From Lenzites betulinus (taxonomy: Eukaryota; Basidiomycota; Agaricomycetes; Polyporales; Polyporaceae), in contig JABYQU010000002.1 in assembly GCA_022264855.1 (NCBI GenBank), forward strand, positions 744,001 through 808,000: DNA of 64,000 nucleotides, given 5' to 3'. The notes below the pieces were generated by a model that did no database searches, was not told the DNA's origin, and saw only the letters and a program-made list of their open reading frames with translations. How positions within the stretch are numbered: position 1 is the stretch's first letter; each line of letters begins with the position of its first letter. The position numbers were made by a program, and so were the translations under genes. Positions 54,301 through 64,000 of this stretch are shown in pieces.

Positions 54301-54475
54301 CGGAAGGGATAGGGATGACCGAGAGCTGTCCGGTCGCGTACCAGCTCTCCGTCGTATGCCTCAAGCCGCGCGGGAAGGGGGTGAGAGGGCGGAGGGGGGG
54401 CGAGGGGTCGGATGGCGGGGAGAGAAGAGAAGATGATGAGGACGAGACGAGCCGGGCACTGTGACTTTGCTCCAT
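51339..54475 (-). CDS. GT31-like glycosyltransferase (beta-1,3-galactosyltransferase type)
   Basis: Type II Golgi membrane glycosyltransferase of about 850 residues. The long Ser/Pro-rich cytoplasmic N-terminus starts MEQSHSARLVSSSSSSLLSP (54475) and contains Asp/Ser runs (CDSDSDSEPESGLLSRTS). After an intron the signal anchor LLSLLFLTLFGVSLTFLLIY (about 53390-53450) is followed by FLGVFTIDTGVERRMYIRST and FIMGQPRKEWERQVQLEVD. The catalytic part has YNDIVILPMAENMNQGKTHA, YFTWAAN and the metal-binding DxD in VVKADDDAFVML. It also has WGYLIKNRFMGGEMYALSFP, EDKQTSKWIRRHP and SERCWIYDHPRAG. The C-terminal exons (YSHGFLFPSEVNRVRPLVSR; VVVHFIKKNMWFLETAEALL) end at 51339. GT31 assignment rests on the DDD, GY..K and ED motifs in order. 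The acceptor sugar is unknown. A Pro-rich insert at 52505-52620 is unusual inside the catalytic domain. Confidence 0.85.
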
Positions 54476-55296
54476 CGACTCTCGCGCGTCTTTCTGTCAA
54501 TCCGGCCGTAACACTCCCCATGTCACACTGTGGGCATGGTAGGGCCCTCCGGGCAAACCTGGACTACGCCCTACATCGGTCACCAATCCAATCCATATAT
54601 ATCATATCGCCACCATAATCATGAGTATAACTAACTCGGTCAAAGCCGTGATATTTCCGAGACATTTCCAGAGTGCTCATTGCCTCGGGCCGAGCATCGA
54701 TGACGCCAACCTGATGCGCGCTTAGCATCAGAGATCCAATTTATCCAAGCTATGGCGATGCCTCAGGCTATCTTCTCGGTGGTATGCTCCTTCTTAGATC
54801 CGTCTGTTCCAGCTGTTCTCTAATCAATAGGCCCATGGAAAACATAATTGCGGACAGCGGTTCTCGGCGGCCCCAACGGCGGAAGGATGTGGATGTACGG
54901 CGCATAGCTCTTTGCGCTGCCCGCGACCTGCCACCCAACTGTTACCGCATCACATGAAGCGTCGCCACTACATATGGGCTTGTACGACTCTGTCTATACT
55001 TTTCCATGGGGGTCTATCAATCTGAGAACAGCTGCCGAGGAATCATTCATGCCAAGATATTGCTATCAAACATACTTTCAGGGTGAACCGATGAATTCCG
55101 GAATTGGATATTGCCACCATATCATGACTCAGATGACCGTGCGGTGATACGATGTGTCATGATGCTTGTCTGTTCCTGATGACGTCATCTGGGGTCTGCC
55201 TTGCACATATATAGGCTCTCCATGCTCCCAGTGGAAGACGTTGAATCACCATCGACCAAGGTAAGGAAGTCTAATCACGATATAATCTGCATTATC

Positions 55297-55417
55297 CAGG
55301 GTATTTTTGTATTGGGAGATACACTGTATTTACTGAGGTATGCAGCTTATATGGTGCTATCCCCGCAGGTGTATATCACAGTGAATATTGCATATCTCCC
55401 AATACAAAAATACCCTG
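55297..55417. repeat. Perfect 25-bp inverted repeat, 121-bp unit (MITE-like or hairpin)
   Basis: The left arm, from CAGGGTATTTTTGTATTGGG (55297-55316) to 55321, is the exact reverse complement of the right arm at 55393-55417. The 71-bp centre also has loosely matching halves (ACTGTATTTA / TCACAGTGAATA). No clear target-site duplication flanks it. It may be a small non-autonomous DNA transposon or a foldback element. Confidence 0.65.
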
Positions 55418-55493
55418 AATGGTTACAGCGATCAGCCGTACCATGCGCAGTGGGACGTAATATGCCTGCACATGTAGCAATCCACCCTAGCGC

Positions 55494-55826
55494 GTGTGGA
55501 AGCGATTCACTACTCATACCCTCCCTCTACCATCCAACTTAACATCCTTCACATACTTCATCTGTTGCTATGTTCCAGGTTTTATATCTGATTATTCCTA
55601 CTATGCATCTATGCTTACTTCTGCACAGGTCGGAGACCATGTCTTCTTTCTAGAGGGGGGAAAAGCACGTTATGGCATAGTCAGAGAGTTGGAGACAATT
55701 GAGGTATGTCTATACAGCTCAATTCCACACTACTGGAGGGCCAACAATCTTCAAGGGTCTCCGCTTTGTCATTTTGAATATGACGGGAGCAACCAGGCCC
55801 GTCAAATTACCGTGAGCATTATTTGA
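55494..55826 (+). pseudogene. Possible transposon-derived ORF fragment in AT-rich DNA
   Basis: A 110-codon frame containing VGDHVFFLEGGKARYGIVRE in an AT-rich context unlike the neighbouring genes. The pattern reminds me of small beta-rich domains next to transposases in basidiomycete DNA transposons, but I cannot confirm it. There is no intact gene around it. The frame starts with a long Phe/Tyr/Ser-rich stretch that is probably not coding. Confidence 0.25.
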
Positions 55827-57230
55827 ACATAGTGGAAGTATATTGACATATATATCAGGTACAGCAGCGTTAACTCAGTCACTAAGCCTCCCATCCTTGC
55901 ACCGTAATGTCATTAGTGCATTCTTACCCTCCTAGAACATGTTTGCATATCCATTGTATATTTGCTCAACACATAGCAACTAAGACATACAAGGATAACA
56001 TAACTCAGACCTGCAACATCAACATTGACAGCCAAACCCCTATACCTTATCATTACCCAGACTGCAGGTTCTACACTGCCAGACGCTCTCTTCATTACTA
56101 CCACTCAGGTTAATCTAATATATCACTGACAGCTTGAAGTAGAATAGAAATAACATACAGGACTGACTAAACTATACATGGTTATAACAAACAGAAGGAG
56201 CGAAAGTAGAATGGACGCACATATTTTGTTGCCATATCTCTGCCTCGAGCTCGCCCTCAACCTTGTACTACATGCTTGCGATGTCGACGTTGCGCGATTT
56301 AACACCAAGAGAAATTCTCGTCCGCTGAGGCAATGGTGGCGTCAGTGAGCACGTATAACATTGTCTGACTGTAAGGACCATGCTGTTAGCCTTCAGCGCT
56401 GCACTTGACGGGAGAGGGCATACCGGAGCGAGATCAATGCATCGACGGTCTGAGGTCAACACGCTGAACATGGCAAGATGAAGAACGACGCACATCTCGC
56501 ATGTATTTGCGTCAGTGTACTTGATCCTTTCCGGTACCTAGAACCGAGACAGACCTATCATAACATAGCATATCAGACTCCAACGACACAGGTTGTGCAG
56601 CGAGGGAGAAAACGTACGGTGCCGACAAATAGTAGCATCTGTTGTCATACCTGTCGGGCTATGTACAACTCATGGATCCTACGAGAGCGATTTCCGGAAG
56701 TTGTGACCACGCGAGAAGGAACACGCCATACGACGTATGAGCAAAGAGACCGGGTGATGGCAGTGGATGCATAACAGACTGTATAGCGCCCGAGGAGTAG
56801 AGGAAGTCGTGATCGTTCCGACATCCGTGCTCACGTGATCCGGTTTACACAGGTCGAACAATAGAGGGGCACCCGCCTCGCGCGGCGCGCCGTACTTCGC
56901 AACGAACCGCGCCTGGACACCTTCCCTGGGTGCGGGCTCCTCTTCTCGCGTGCAAGGCCCGACAATTCGTGGAAGACACGCGTGGCTTATTCCGGGTGCC
57001 CGCGGAATACCGTATCACCAACGATAAGAGCAGCGTAATCGCATGATCAGAACATCATCCTCAGTCCAACGGTGTGGTGCATCTCATATACTGGACGCTA
57101 CTGGATAACAAAGCTCAATCACAACATCTCCATAGCTATAACGCACGACGACCACAGCACTCATTACAAAGGGTCAACTCGGAACGTAGGCATAGAGAAG
57201 GAGGTCGTTGAGCCTCGTATCGCAACGCCT

Positions 57231-59728
57231 TCATCCCCGCTTAGCCCGGCTTCGCAGGACACGTCCCGCGGTCACTGCAGTGTTTGTCTGCTCCATAGAC
57301 ACAATATTAGTCTTTTTGTTGCTCGACTGCGCGCCTACTGCCCTCTTCCTCTTCACCGGAGAGCGTTGCAAGGGGGAGGAGGACACCGTCGATGCCTCCG
57401 GGCTCCGATCACCCTGAGGGGCTGAGTCATCAGAGGCCGCGCCCGTCAACCAAGCCACGATCGGTATGTTATCGGGCAGGATAGCGCTTGCAATATCGGA
57501 GGGTTGGTCACCGATCTCCGCAAGGTCAAGGAGTTGGCATTGAGACTCGTGGTCGAGCTGATCAAACGTCTATAATATGGTCAGTCAGCGATAACGCAGA
57601 AGGGTGGGCAACGGGGTACTCAACGCTGTCAGGCCATTCCGGGAGGGGTAGAGCGTTTCCCAGCGGAGGTGAAGCAAGTTCTATGTCATAGGGCGACATA
57701 TCTTCAACGGCGTCGACGTGTGATTTGCTAACAGAACACGGCTGTGTGTCCGCTAGAGCTGCTTCTGCTCCAGGTGCTACCGACGAGGGGGGTTGACTAA
57801 CGACAAAGGGAGACTGTGATTGGACGGTGTCAGCCCGGCTCCCAGCGGGTACTGCTGGGCCCTGCTGGTCGTTGACACGAAGGGGCCGCAGCTGCGTTGG
57901 CGGAATTACGGGCGCGGATGTGGATTGTGTTGTCTGCGGCGAGACGGCATGCTGAGTACAAGAACCTTCCCCAAGTATCGCGGACGGGAAACGTACCTCA
58001 GCGGCAGCGATCGAGTCCGAGGCACGCGGCGTAACGGACGCTGCCAGAGGAGATGTGCCAGAGCGCGACTGCTGCAATAGAGGAGTGTCCGCAGTAACAG
58101 CGTCGGAAGCCGAATTCGGCACGTCGTCTGGAGGCACGGCAGGCGGCGATGTAGGCGCGACTGACGGTGGTTCAGTAGTAACCAGCCGACGCAAAGGGAC
58201 ATATCCCGTAGCTGTGGGCTTCGCAAGAGGCACCTCGGAAGAGGCGGAAACGGGCGGTGCAATCAACCTTCCCGCTATCGCACGAGACCGCTGTGACGGC
58301 CCAGAGCTACCGGCGGAGACCGACGCTGGACCACGCGCCGACAGCGCAGACGTCGCCGTGGGTGCTACTGCGGAGCCTAGAGACTGCGAGGTTGGCACTA
58401 AGGAGGCTGCGCGAGCGGTGACGAGAGTGGGTGGTCCTACCGGGATAGAACGCATCACAGCCGGAGTGGATCCGTGGTCTCTAGAAGCAACATCGACGGT
58501 AGCAGCGGGCAACGGCACCATGGCAGCGTTTGTCGGCAGGTGCTCTGTGGATTTGGCCGACGTGGGCGCCACGACGACGGCGCTCGACGGGGTGTCGAAC
58601 ATGGGGAAGTCAGAGTCTGCAACCAAACGTTAGGTGGTACAGAAGGAGGTGGTTGATACGACATACTAAGAACACAGGCTTGCCCAGCTTGCAGCCGCTG
58701 GCGACGAGTCGGTAGTGCGTCACCCACTCCCTGAGCCGTGTCTGGAATAGCCCTGTGGCCAACCAGTTCTGTCGCGACGCTCCCAACACGTATAATCTCA
58801 ACAGGGATGAAGTTAGGGTTCCAGGCATTAGTCCCGACAATGAACTCCACCACGAAGCTCATCCACACCAGATCACCGTACCGGAGCTCTGGCTGCGCGC
58901 AATCGGCGATATTCTGCAAAGCCCCATGAACCACCTCGAATACATGAGGGCGGTCTGGATTGGCGCAGAATTGCGTGCCGGGAACAGTGGCGCTTTCAAC
59001 CCAGGGATGGAGAGGGTAGTCGATGAGCGGCTCCCTCTTGGCTGCAGGTGTCCCCCGACGAACAAACAGAGGAGCTGTGAAAATGTACGTCGAGTCGAAT
59101 GACCCCGTACCCTCTTGCCACTTTCGACGCGGCTTGCGCCCTCGATTGAACGCCGACTGTTTGGTAATGTGGGCCTCGAATACCTATACCGTACATCAGT
59201 GTCCGGGCATCATAAGCACATATATTCATACCTTTTGCGCATCGTACAACGCCTTATCGTTGGCCGTATCGACCGCGTACGAAAATTGACACAGAGCGTT
59301 CGCGTGGTGTTGTCTGTCGACGGTGAGGAAAGCACATTATATAAGGTCTATAACACACGCACAAACGGGCCTCTGGAATCTTCGACTGAACAGCCTGACC
59401 GGCAGGAACGAAGTTTCCCGTCTGCATGTCTGAGTTCCAGACCCAAACTGCAGCCGTGTGGAATATCGCGTCCTCGTTGCCGAGCTTATTCTCGGCGACA
59501 CACATCTGAAGTGAGCAAGTAAGACTGCGAAGCAACGTACTATTTGAAGGTTGGTCGTACCGTCCACCTGCCGTAGTATTCCATGCGTGCCTCCGCAAGG
59601 GGTTTGTTCTGGTTGAGTCCGTCGATGGCGTCTTGCAGCTTGATGTACGAGGAATCAAAGCTGAAGTCCCGCCAGTAATGGAGTGCGTGGTCAAGCTTCT
59701 CGAGAGTATCTAAGTTCGTGAAGTCCAT
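57231..59728 (-). CDS. Unknown Ser/Pro-rich fungal protein, probably nuclear
   Basis: No family recognised. The start MDFTNLDTLEKLDHALHYWR (59728) is followed by KLQDAIDGLNQNKPLAEARM, then after introns MCVAENKLGNEDAIFHTAAV and VFEAHITKQSAFNRGRKPRR. Next come HPWVESATVPGTQFCANPDR and HGALQNIADCAQPELRYGDL with VWMSFVVEFIVGTNAWNPNF. A large Ser/Pro/Thr/Ala-rich disordered region follows (57700-58610), with an acidic patch VEDMSPYDIELASPPL and the motif TFDQLDHESQCQLLDLAEIG. The C-terminus has a basic cluster RSPVKRKRAVG, a plausible nuclear localisation signal, and the stop at 57231. The folded N-terminal third plus disordered tail fits a regulatory or chromatin-associated protein, or a lineage-specific expanded family. 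About 700 residues and five introns. Confidence 0.7.
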
Positions 59729-60335
59729 TGTGAGCAGAAGAGAGGCGGTATGCGTGGGCGGCTCAAGTATGATGCAGAAGACGACGAGTGTTCTCGATCC
59801 CAAACCTTTTCGTTAATCAAGCATATTATATGCGTACCAAGGTTGTTCTTCGATGAGAAAACAGAATCGTGTACCCTTGCGCCGCTACACAACGTATATG
59901 GAAACCTAGCACCGAGAACCCTTGAAGTCCCAGACATGCGGTATCGTGGAGTGCAAGGAGGTGCACTGAACGAAAGGCCGGAATGAATTGGGACACGTGC
60001 AGCGCTGCGCACCTGTTGAACGTACACCGTCACTCTTCTTCACTTCGATTCCGACTCCTCGTCGTGGGTACGCTGGGACCACCCGTTCGGTATCTCACAC
60101 TGACGCTCGATCCGAACTCTCGTGCTACTCTTGCTACTGAGCGATCTCGCAATTTGTCCATTCGCTGGATTTGTTAGGAACACATCACACTGGCTGGGGC
60201 GGCTCTGAAGCAACATGCCTTCCTCATCGCGACAAGTCCAGGCGAACTCCCCGCAAAGTATGGGTACCGTTTATAAACAGTGTCACTCTCCCTCTTTCGC
60301 AGTATAGTCTCCGGAGCGCATTACTCTTCTCACCA
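59729..60335. promoter_or_regulatory. Divergent promoter region
   Basis: 607 bp between two divergent unknown genes. No strong TATA; no supported ORF. Confidence 0.45.
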
Positions 60336-60893
60336 ATGGACATGAACACCCCTACGCCACGCACGAACACCACTCTCACCGCGGCACACGCGGGCCTCTT
60401 CCAGCATATCTTCCGCGGGTGCGCCGCATGCAACATTATGTGCATGACTAGCAGGGGTGCCGGACACCTCCGATACAAACATGGTGAGTTCACATGCGCG
60501 AACGGACACTCGTACCTTCTAATCGCGACCAGTTCATCGTATCAGCCGGAACATGCTCGTGTGCATCTCACGGCTGAAGAGCGGTACAAGCTACTATGCA
60601 TATATCACAGAGTTCACCACGTTGACAACTGTCTGTATCAGACTTCGTTCTCTTTCTCGTATTTCTCACTCCTCCTGATACAGGTCACTTTCAAACTGCG
60701 CAGCGGCGTTTGGCCGGTGGCTGCACAGAACGCGATCGCTGAACCGGTCATGGGCACCACTCACGACGTGCCTAACCTGCCAGCCCCACCTTTGGACGAG
60801 GAGGCTCAGCCAGCTACGGAGGACGAAAGCGAGAAGGCAGACTCGGATGTTCCGGTCGACAGCGATGGAGCGGTAGATACCGACGTCGACTAG
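60336..60893 (+). CDS. Small unknown Cys-containing protein with acidic tail
   Basis: Starts MDMNTPTPRTNTTLTAAHAG and has a Cys/His-rich centre (GCAACNIMCM, RYKHGEFTCANGHSY) that could bind one zinc ion. The C-terminus is strongly acidic (DEEAQPATEDESEKADSDVP) and the stop is at 60891-60893. The middle (60600-60680) is Phe/Ser-rich and ends at CTGATACAG followed by VTFKLRSGVWPV, so it probably contains an intron whose donor I cannot fix. If so the protein is shorter than the 185 codons of the open frame. Function unknown. It is divergent from the gene starting at 59728. Confidence 0.5.
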   Translation: MDMNTPTPRTNTTLTAAHAGLFQHIFRGCAACNIMCMTSRGAGHLRYKHGEFTCANGHSYLLIATSSSYQPEHARVHLTAEERYKLLCIYHRVHHVDNCLYQTSFSFSYFSLLLIQVTFKLRSGVWPVAAQNAIAEPVMGTTHDVPNLPAPPLDEEAQPATEDESEKADSDVPVDSDGAVDTDVD

Positions 60894-61722
60894 TAATACC
60901 TAGGCTGTCACGCACAACAACCATATGTAGATCTTCAACAATAGTCAATGCACGACCCCTCTGTCTGCTCTATCTGGCCCTTGAAAGACCTATTAACCTA
61001 GCAGGCGTGTTTGTATAAGACGTTAGCTCTGACCGACTACATCTCAGATGACACATTGACGGGAGTGGATGAAACCTCGAAGTAGCCACCAATGACCAAC
61101 ATCGCCCCTCCAACCTACTTGGCCTCGACACCATAACACATGAGGTCCGTGCCATCTCCGTGCCGAATGCGAGCTCCGCCTGAAGACGATCACCGCAGAG
61201 GCTGAAAGCAAGACCATAAGGTCGCGTGCTCGAAGGACACTGAGAGACACGGGGACACCGTTGTCTGGGAACACGACGGGAGCACGAAGCTGCCCGTGCG
61301 GCGGCATTACGCCGTCGCGCTCTTGCCTCGTTCCATCACAAATCTAGGCTTAAACGCTTCGGCTGCGCGACCTTGTTGATTGCACGGAGGGTCCGGTGAG
61401 GGCTAACTCTGCCCACGTTCGGACTCATTCGCTGAACGACCGCAGACATCCGTAGAGAACGCGTCCAATGCTGATCGCGGTACATATTCGATGATATATA
61501 GCGGCACTCGTACTGTACCACATACTCTATTCAGAATGGGAGCGGGGATCTTGCGAGAACGAACAGAAGACTGAATCTCTATTATGGCTGGAAGTGCACC
61601 GTTGCGCACTGCTATGTTTGTTCCCATCTCGGTGTACCTGTCCCCGAGGACGTCCTACCAAGAGAATCTGGAAGTTAGCTATCAATCAAAAAGCATGGAC
61701 GATCGTCGTTACCTAGTGACGG
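60894..61722. other. Intergenic, no gene seen
   Basis: Convergent 3' region of the Cys-containing gene (+) and the NTase-like gene (-). Small frames here show no recognisable domain. Confidence 0.45.
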
Positions 61723-63016
61723 TCAGTCGTCCTCTTCAGGCTCGTCGTCTGAACTCCACACATTGGGGATGTCGCCGAATGCCGCAATGATTTCGACTGA
61801 GCGAACTTGATTGTAATCCATCCCAGACGTTATCAGTGCCGCAGCGCTATACGAAGTGTGTCAATGCTTATGAACCTGCACTACAAAAACAACGCACCTA
61901 TACACGAAACGTGGGCCCACACGGAGCGCGGCCCCAGACGATGCAACACCGCTGTAAGACGGCATCACCTCAAAATGAGCGGTCTTGAGGGGAGGCGACT
62001 GCCGCTTCGACGGAACTAAACGACATGCCCAAATATCAATCGTGCTGGCACAAATCAGAACAGACGACATACCAGAACGTTCATGGGGCAAAACCCAGGT
62101 CCTACAGTCTCCAACATGACGCATCCATTCTCTGAACTCCGGTGTGCATGGCGGATCGTTCGTTCCCTCAATGATGGTGAAGCCGCGCTTCCGGTACTTG
62201 GCCATCCATCCCTCGTGAATCGGCCGGTTTTGAGTGGTGTCCTGACAGACAAGCATCTGGTGGTCGACGAAGGTAGCGTGGGGGAAAAGGGAGACGGCAT
62301 GTTGGCCAGTGATATAGTTCATAACCCCAGCTATGAAATGCACTGTGAGTAGATAGCAGACGAACAGCGACTGACAGGGACTCACTAGAATGGAAATTCT
62401 CGACAATGAACTGGACCGGGTCTTGGCTCACGACGATCAGCTGGATATGAGCACCATCCATACCTAGACTCTGATGGGCCTTATCCAAGGGTCGAACGAA
62501 GTTGAACGTCGAAACTGTGCTGGCAGCGGCGTGACGCGATCCCGAATATCCCTCAAAGCCGCGACCTGCTGCCGATGCTAGCATGATGGCCGCCGCGTCG
62601 AAGAAGATGTGCTTGTTTCCAGAGGGTTGATACACGAAGGCTTGCTGCTTCAGCCACCTACCCATTCGGAGTACACCGTGGTATGGGAGGTAGATATCCA
62701 GATCGTTGCCGCGATATTCGTGACGTCCAAAGTGCTGTTGAGCCTCCGAGCCAGAGACTACGCCCTCGCAGAGGTCAAGCATCCTGAGGAAAGCGCCGAC
62801 ATGGAAGAACCACCTCTCCAAGGACCGCTCGATGTTCCAGGCACGCGAGATGTATGATTCGACACCGAGAAACATGTTAGAGTTGACAGCGCGAAGACGC
62901 ATAATGAGGTCGGGAGTCCAGGAGGAGAAGAAACGGTCGACCACGACATTAGGAGCTCCAAGGAGGAAGCGCTCAAAGACGCTTGTAGTGTCAACAGTTG
63001 CGACTGTAGTAGACAT
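61723..63016 (-). CDS. Basidiomycete-expanded protein with nucleotidyltransferase-like signature
   Basis: About 365 residues. The start MSTTVATVDTTSVFERFLLG leads to an F-box-like helical N-terminus (LLGAPNVVVDRFFSSWTPDL, IMRLRAVNSNMFLGVESYIS). Then comes MLDLCEGVVSGSEAQQHFGR followed by HEYRGNDLDIYLPYHGVLRM. The spacing of GS and DLD matches the GS-x(9-14)-DxD core of the nucleotidyltransferase fold. Next are STVSTFNFVRPLDKAHQSLG and HIQLIVVSQDPVQFIVENFH. Later exons read GVMNYITGQHAVSLFPHATF, HEGWMAKYRKRGFTIIEGTN and EWMRHVGDCRTWVLP. A final exon gives ITSGMDYNQVRSVEIIAAFG and an acidic end (SSDDEPEEDD), with the stop at 61723. Similar proteins are, as far as I recall, abundant and unannotated in Agaricomycetes. 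Whether it is catalytically active is unknown. Confidence 0.72.
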
Positions 63017-64000
63017 GATTACGGAAAACAATGCGCCTGAGTATGCAATGTATCGCTTTATATTGAACATCTCCCATCGCAAGCACAAGCAGACTGTGAG
63101 CTCGCCACCATCCAGTAGAGATATCTCTGGAGTGGGCGAACAGACATGTCACCCTACGGCGTAGGGTGTGTAGCAGACCGGGGTGCCGTTCATTCGGTGC
63201 AACTGGACTTACCAAACGCCACATGTCCACTCCGAGACTTTGGTTCAGCATCTGGCTTGGTGCTCGCTTACGACGCGACCAGCCGCGCGGCGTAGTGGCC
63301 TGCGACATCGTCAACGGAGCTCCATATCCACCGGGACGCACGACCGGGGAATTGCTAAGCAGTCCAAACGTCTGGGCATCACATTGTCAGCGCCATCCCA
63401 TCCTCAATGACAAACATACACGCCATGCTCCACTCTTCCGGCTCGCAGACCGACATCCTGACCATGGGGTCAGATCGCCACAATAGTACGACTTCTCGTC
63501 GTTTCGACTGACGGCGCCATGAGGTGATGAGTAAATGCTGCGTGCTGCGTAATGGGTGTACACTGATACCTTGTAGCATATGCTCACCGCTTCGGCGGGT
63601 TACAACAACTCGCGCAACATCAGAATACTACGTATGGACCGAGTGGGAGCAAGTCAAGAGGAAGAGTCTTTGTGTAGAGGCGCCCGTACGCTGATGCACG
63701 GAGGTCTGGGCGCTAACTACTAGTTTTGGACTGCGCAGCCTGCACATGTCTCGAGGACGTGCGCGCATGCGCATGTACGGGCACGAACGACGTGAGGAAC
63801 GCACCCGGTACCTGCTCCGTGTCCAGGGGGTTTGAACGCAGAGCACGACGGCGTGAGCGTGAGCGGCGCCGGCCGCCTGCGGTGCTGGGGCTCCTTTTGC
63901 TGCGCAGGGCGCAGAACAGCAGCGGTGGGCGATGCAGGCACGGGGAAGGCGTTGAGCAGGAACTCAAGCTTGCGCAGGTGCTTCCCCGTGCGGCATGTGC
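63017..64000. other. Window-end region, no confident gene
   Basis: Contains the promoter of the - strand NTase-like gene. On the - strand at 63180-63530, fragments such as CEPEEWSMACMFVIEDG and VVRPGGYGAPLTMSQAT can be joined through GT-AG sites, hinting at a partial or decayed gene. I cannot identify it or fix its ends. The last 250 bp are GC-rich with open frames in several phases and may belong to a gene beyond the window. Confidence 0.35.

Larger units (their letters stand above)
54476..57230. other. Gene-poor, partly AT-rich region with inverted repeat
   Basis: 2.75 kb without a confident gene. From about 55200 to 56250 the base composition drops sharply in GC relative to the rest of the window. 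It holds a perfect 25-bp inverted repeat (55297-55417) and an ORF fragment with VGDHVFFLEGGKARYGIVRE (about 55630-55690), both listed separately. A short - strand frame near 56268-56495 (MFSVLTSDRRCIDLAP) could be a spliced small gene but lacks support. Confidence 0.45.

Noticed and set aside
61044..61627. Small - strand frames after the Cys-containing gene
   Set aside because: No recognisable motif and no join that continues into the NTase-like gene, whose stop at 61723 is well supported.

Overview
This window is nuclear DNA from a filamentous basidiomycete, most likely an Agaricomycete. It is GC-rich and gene-dense. Genes carry many short GT-AG introns of about 50-70 bp, and the products are typical of mushroom-forming fungi (Kre6/Skn1 glucan synthesis protein, PEX16, Rab4, RBM39, D-serine dehydratase, a GT31 glycosyltransferase). 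I see no tRNA, rRNA or CRISPR array. The species cannot be named from the sequence alone.

Layout. 0-5 kb: a KRE6/SKN1-type glucan synthesis gene (+), a decayed C-terminal fragment of a second copy, and an unknown coiled-coil protein gene (-). 6-12 kb: PEX16 (+), a small cupin (+), a short-chain dehydrogenase resembling fungal L-rhamnose 1-dehydrogenase (-), and, divergent from it, a ketol-acid reductoisomerase-like gene (+) with an altered active site. 13-21.5 kb: a Ser/Thr-rich single-pass membrane protein (-), then a zinc-less MDR oxidoreductase and an isochorismatase-like hydrolase (both +).

22-34.7 kb is the most striking part. A second Ser/Ala-rich single-pass membrane protein gene (-), distantly related to the one at 13-15 kb, is split in two by a 9.6-kb Tad1-like LINE on the + strand. 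The LINE ends in 21 A residues and is flanked by a perfect 15-bp target-site duplication. Removing the LINE and one copy of the duplication restores an open frame. The element carries an unidentified 238-residue ORF, an ORF1 with a CCHC knuckle, an RGG tail and what looks like a 59-bp intron, and an uninterrupted ORF2 with endonuclease, reverse transcriptase and RNase H.

36-46.3 kb: Rab4 (-), D-serine dehydratase (-), an alpha/beta hydrolase (+), the splicing factor RBM39/Rsd1 (-) and a CsbD-like small protein (-). 47-51 kb: a tandem pair of paralogous one-membrane-segment proteins (+). 51-54.5 kb: a GT31 glycosyltransferase (-). 54.5-57 kb: a gene-poor, partly AT-rich stretch with a perfect 25-bp inverted repeat and a possible transposon remnant. 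57-64 kb: fungal proteins of unknown function, including one with a nucleotidyltransferase-like GS...DxD signature.

Most neighbours are unrelated housekeeping or accessory genes, as usual in fungi. I see no convincing biosynthetic cluster. Exon limits were read by eye from splice sites and frame continuity, so individual introns may be off by a few bases.
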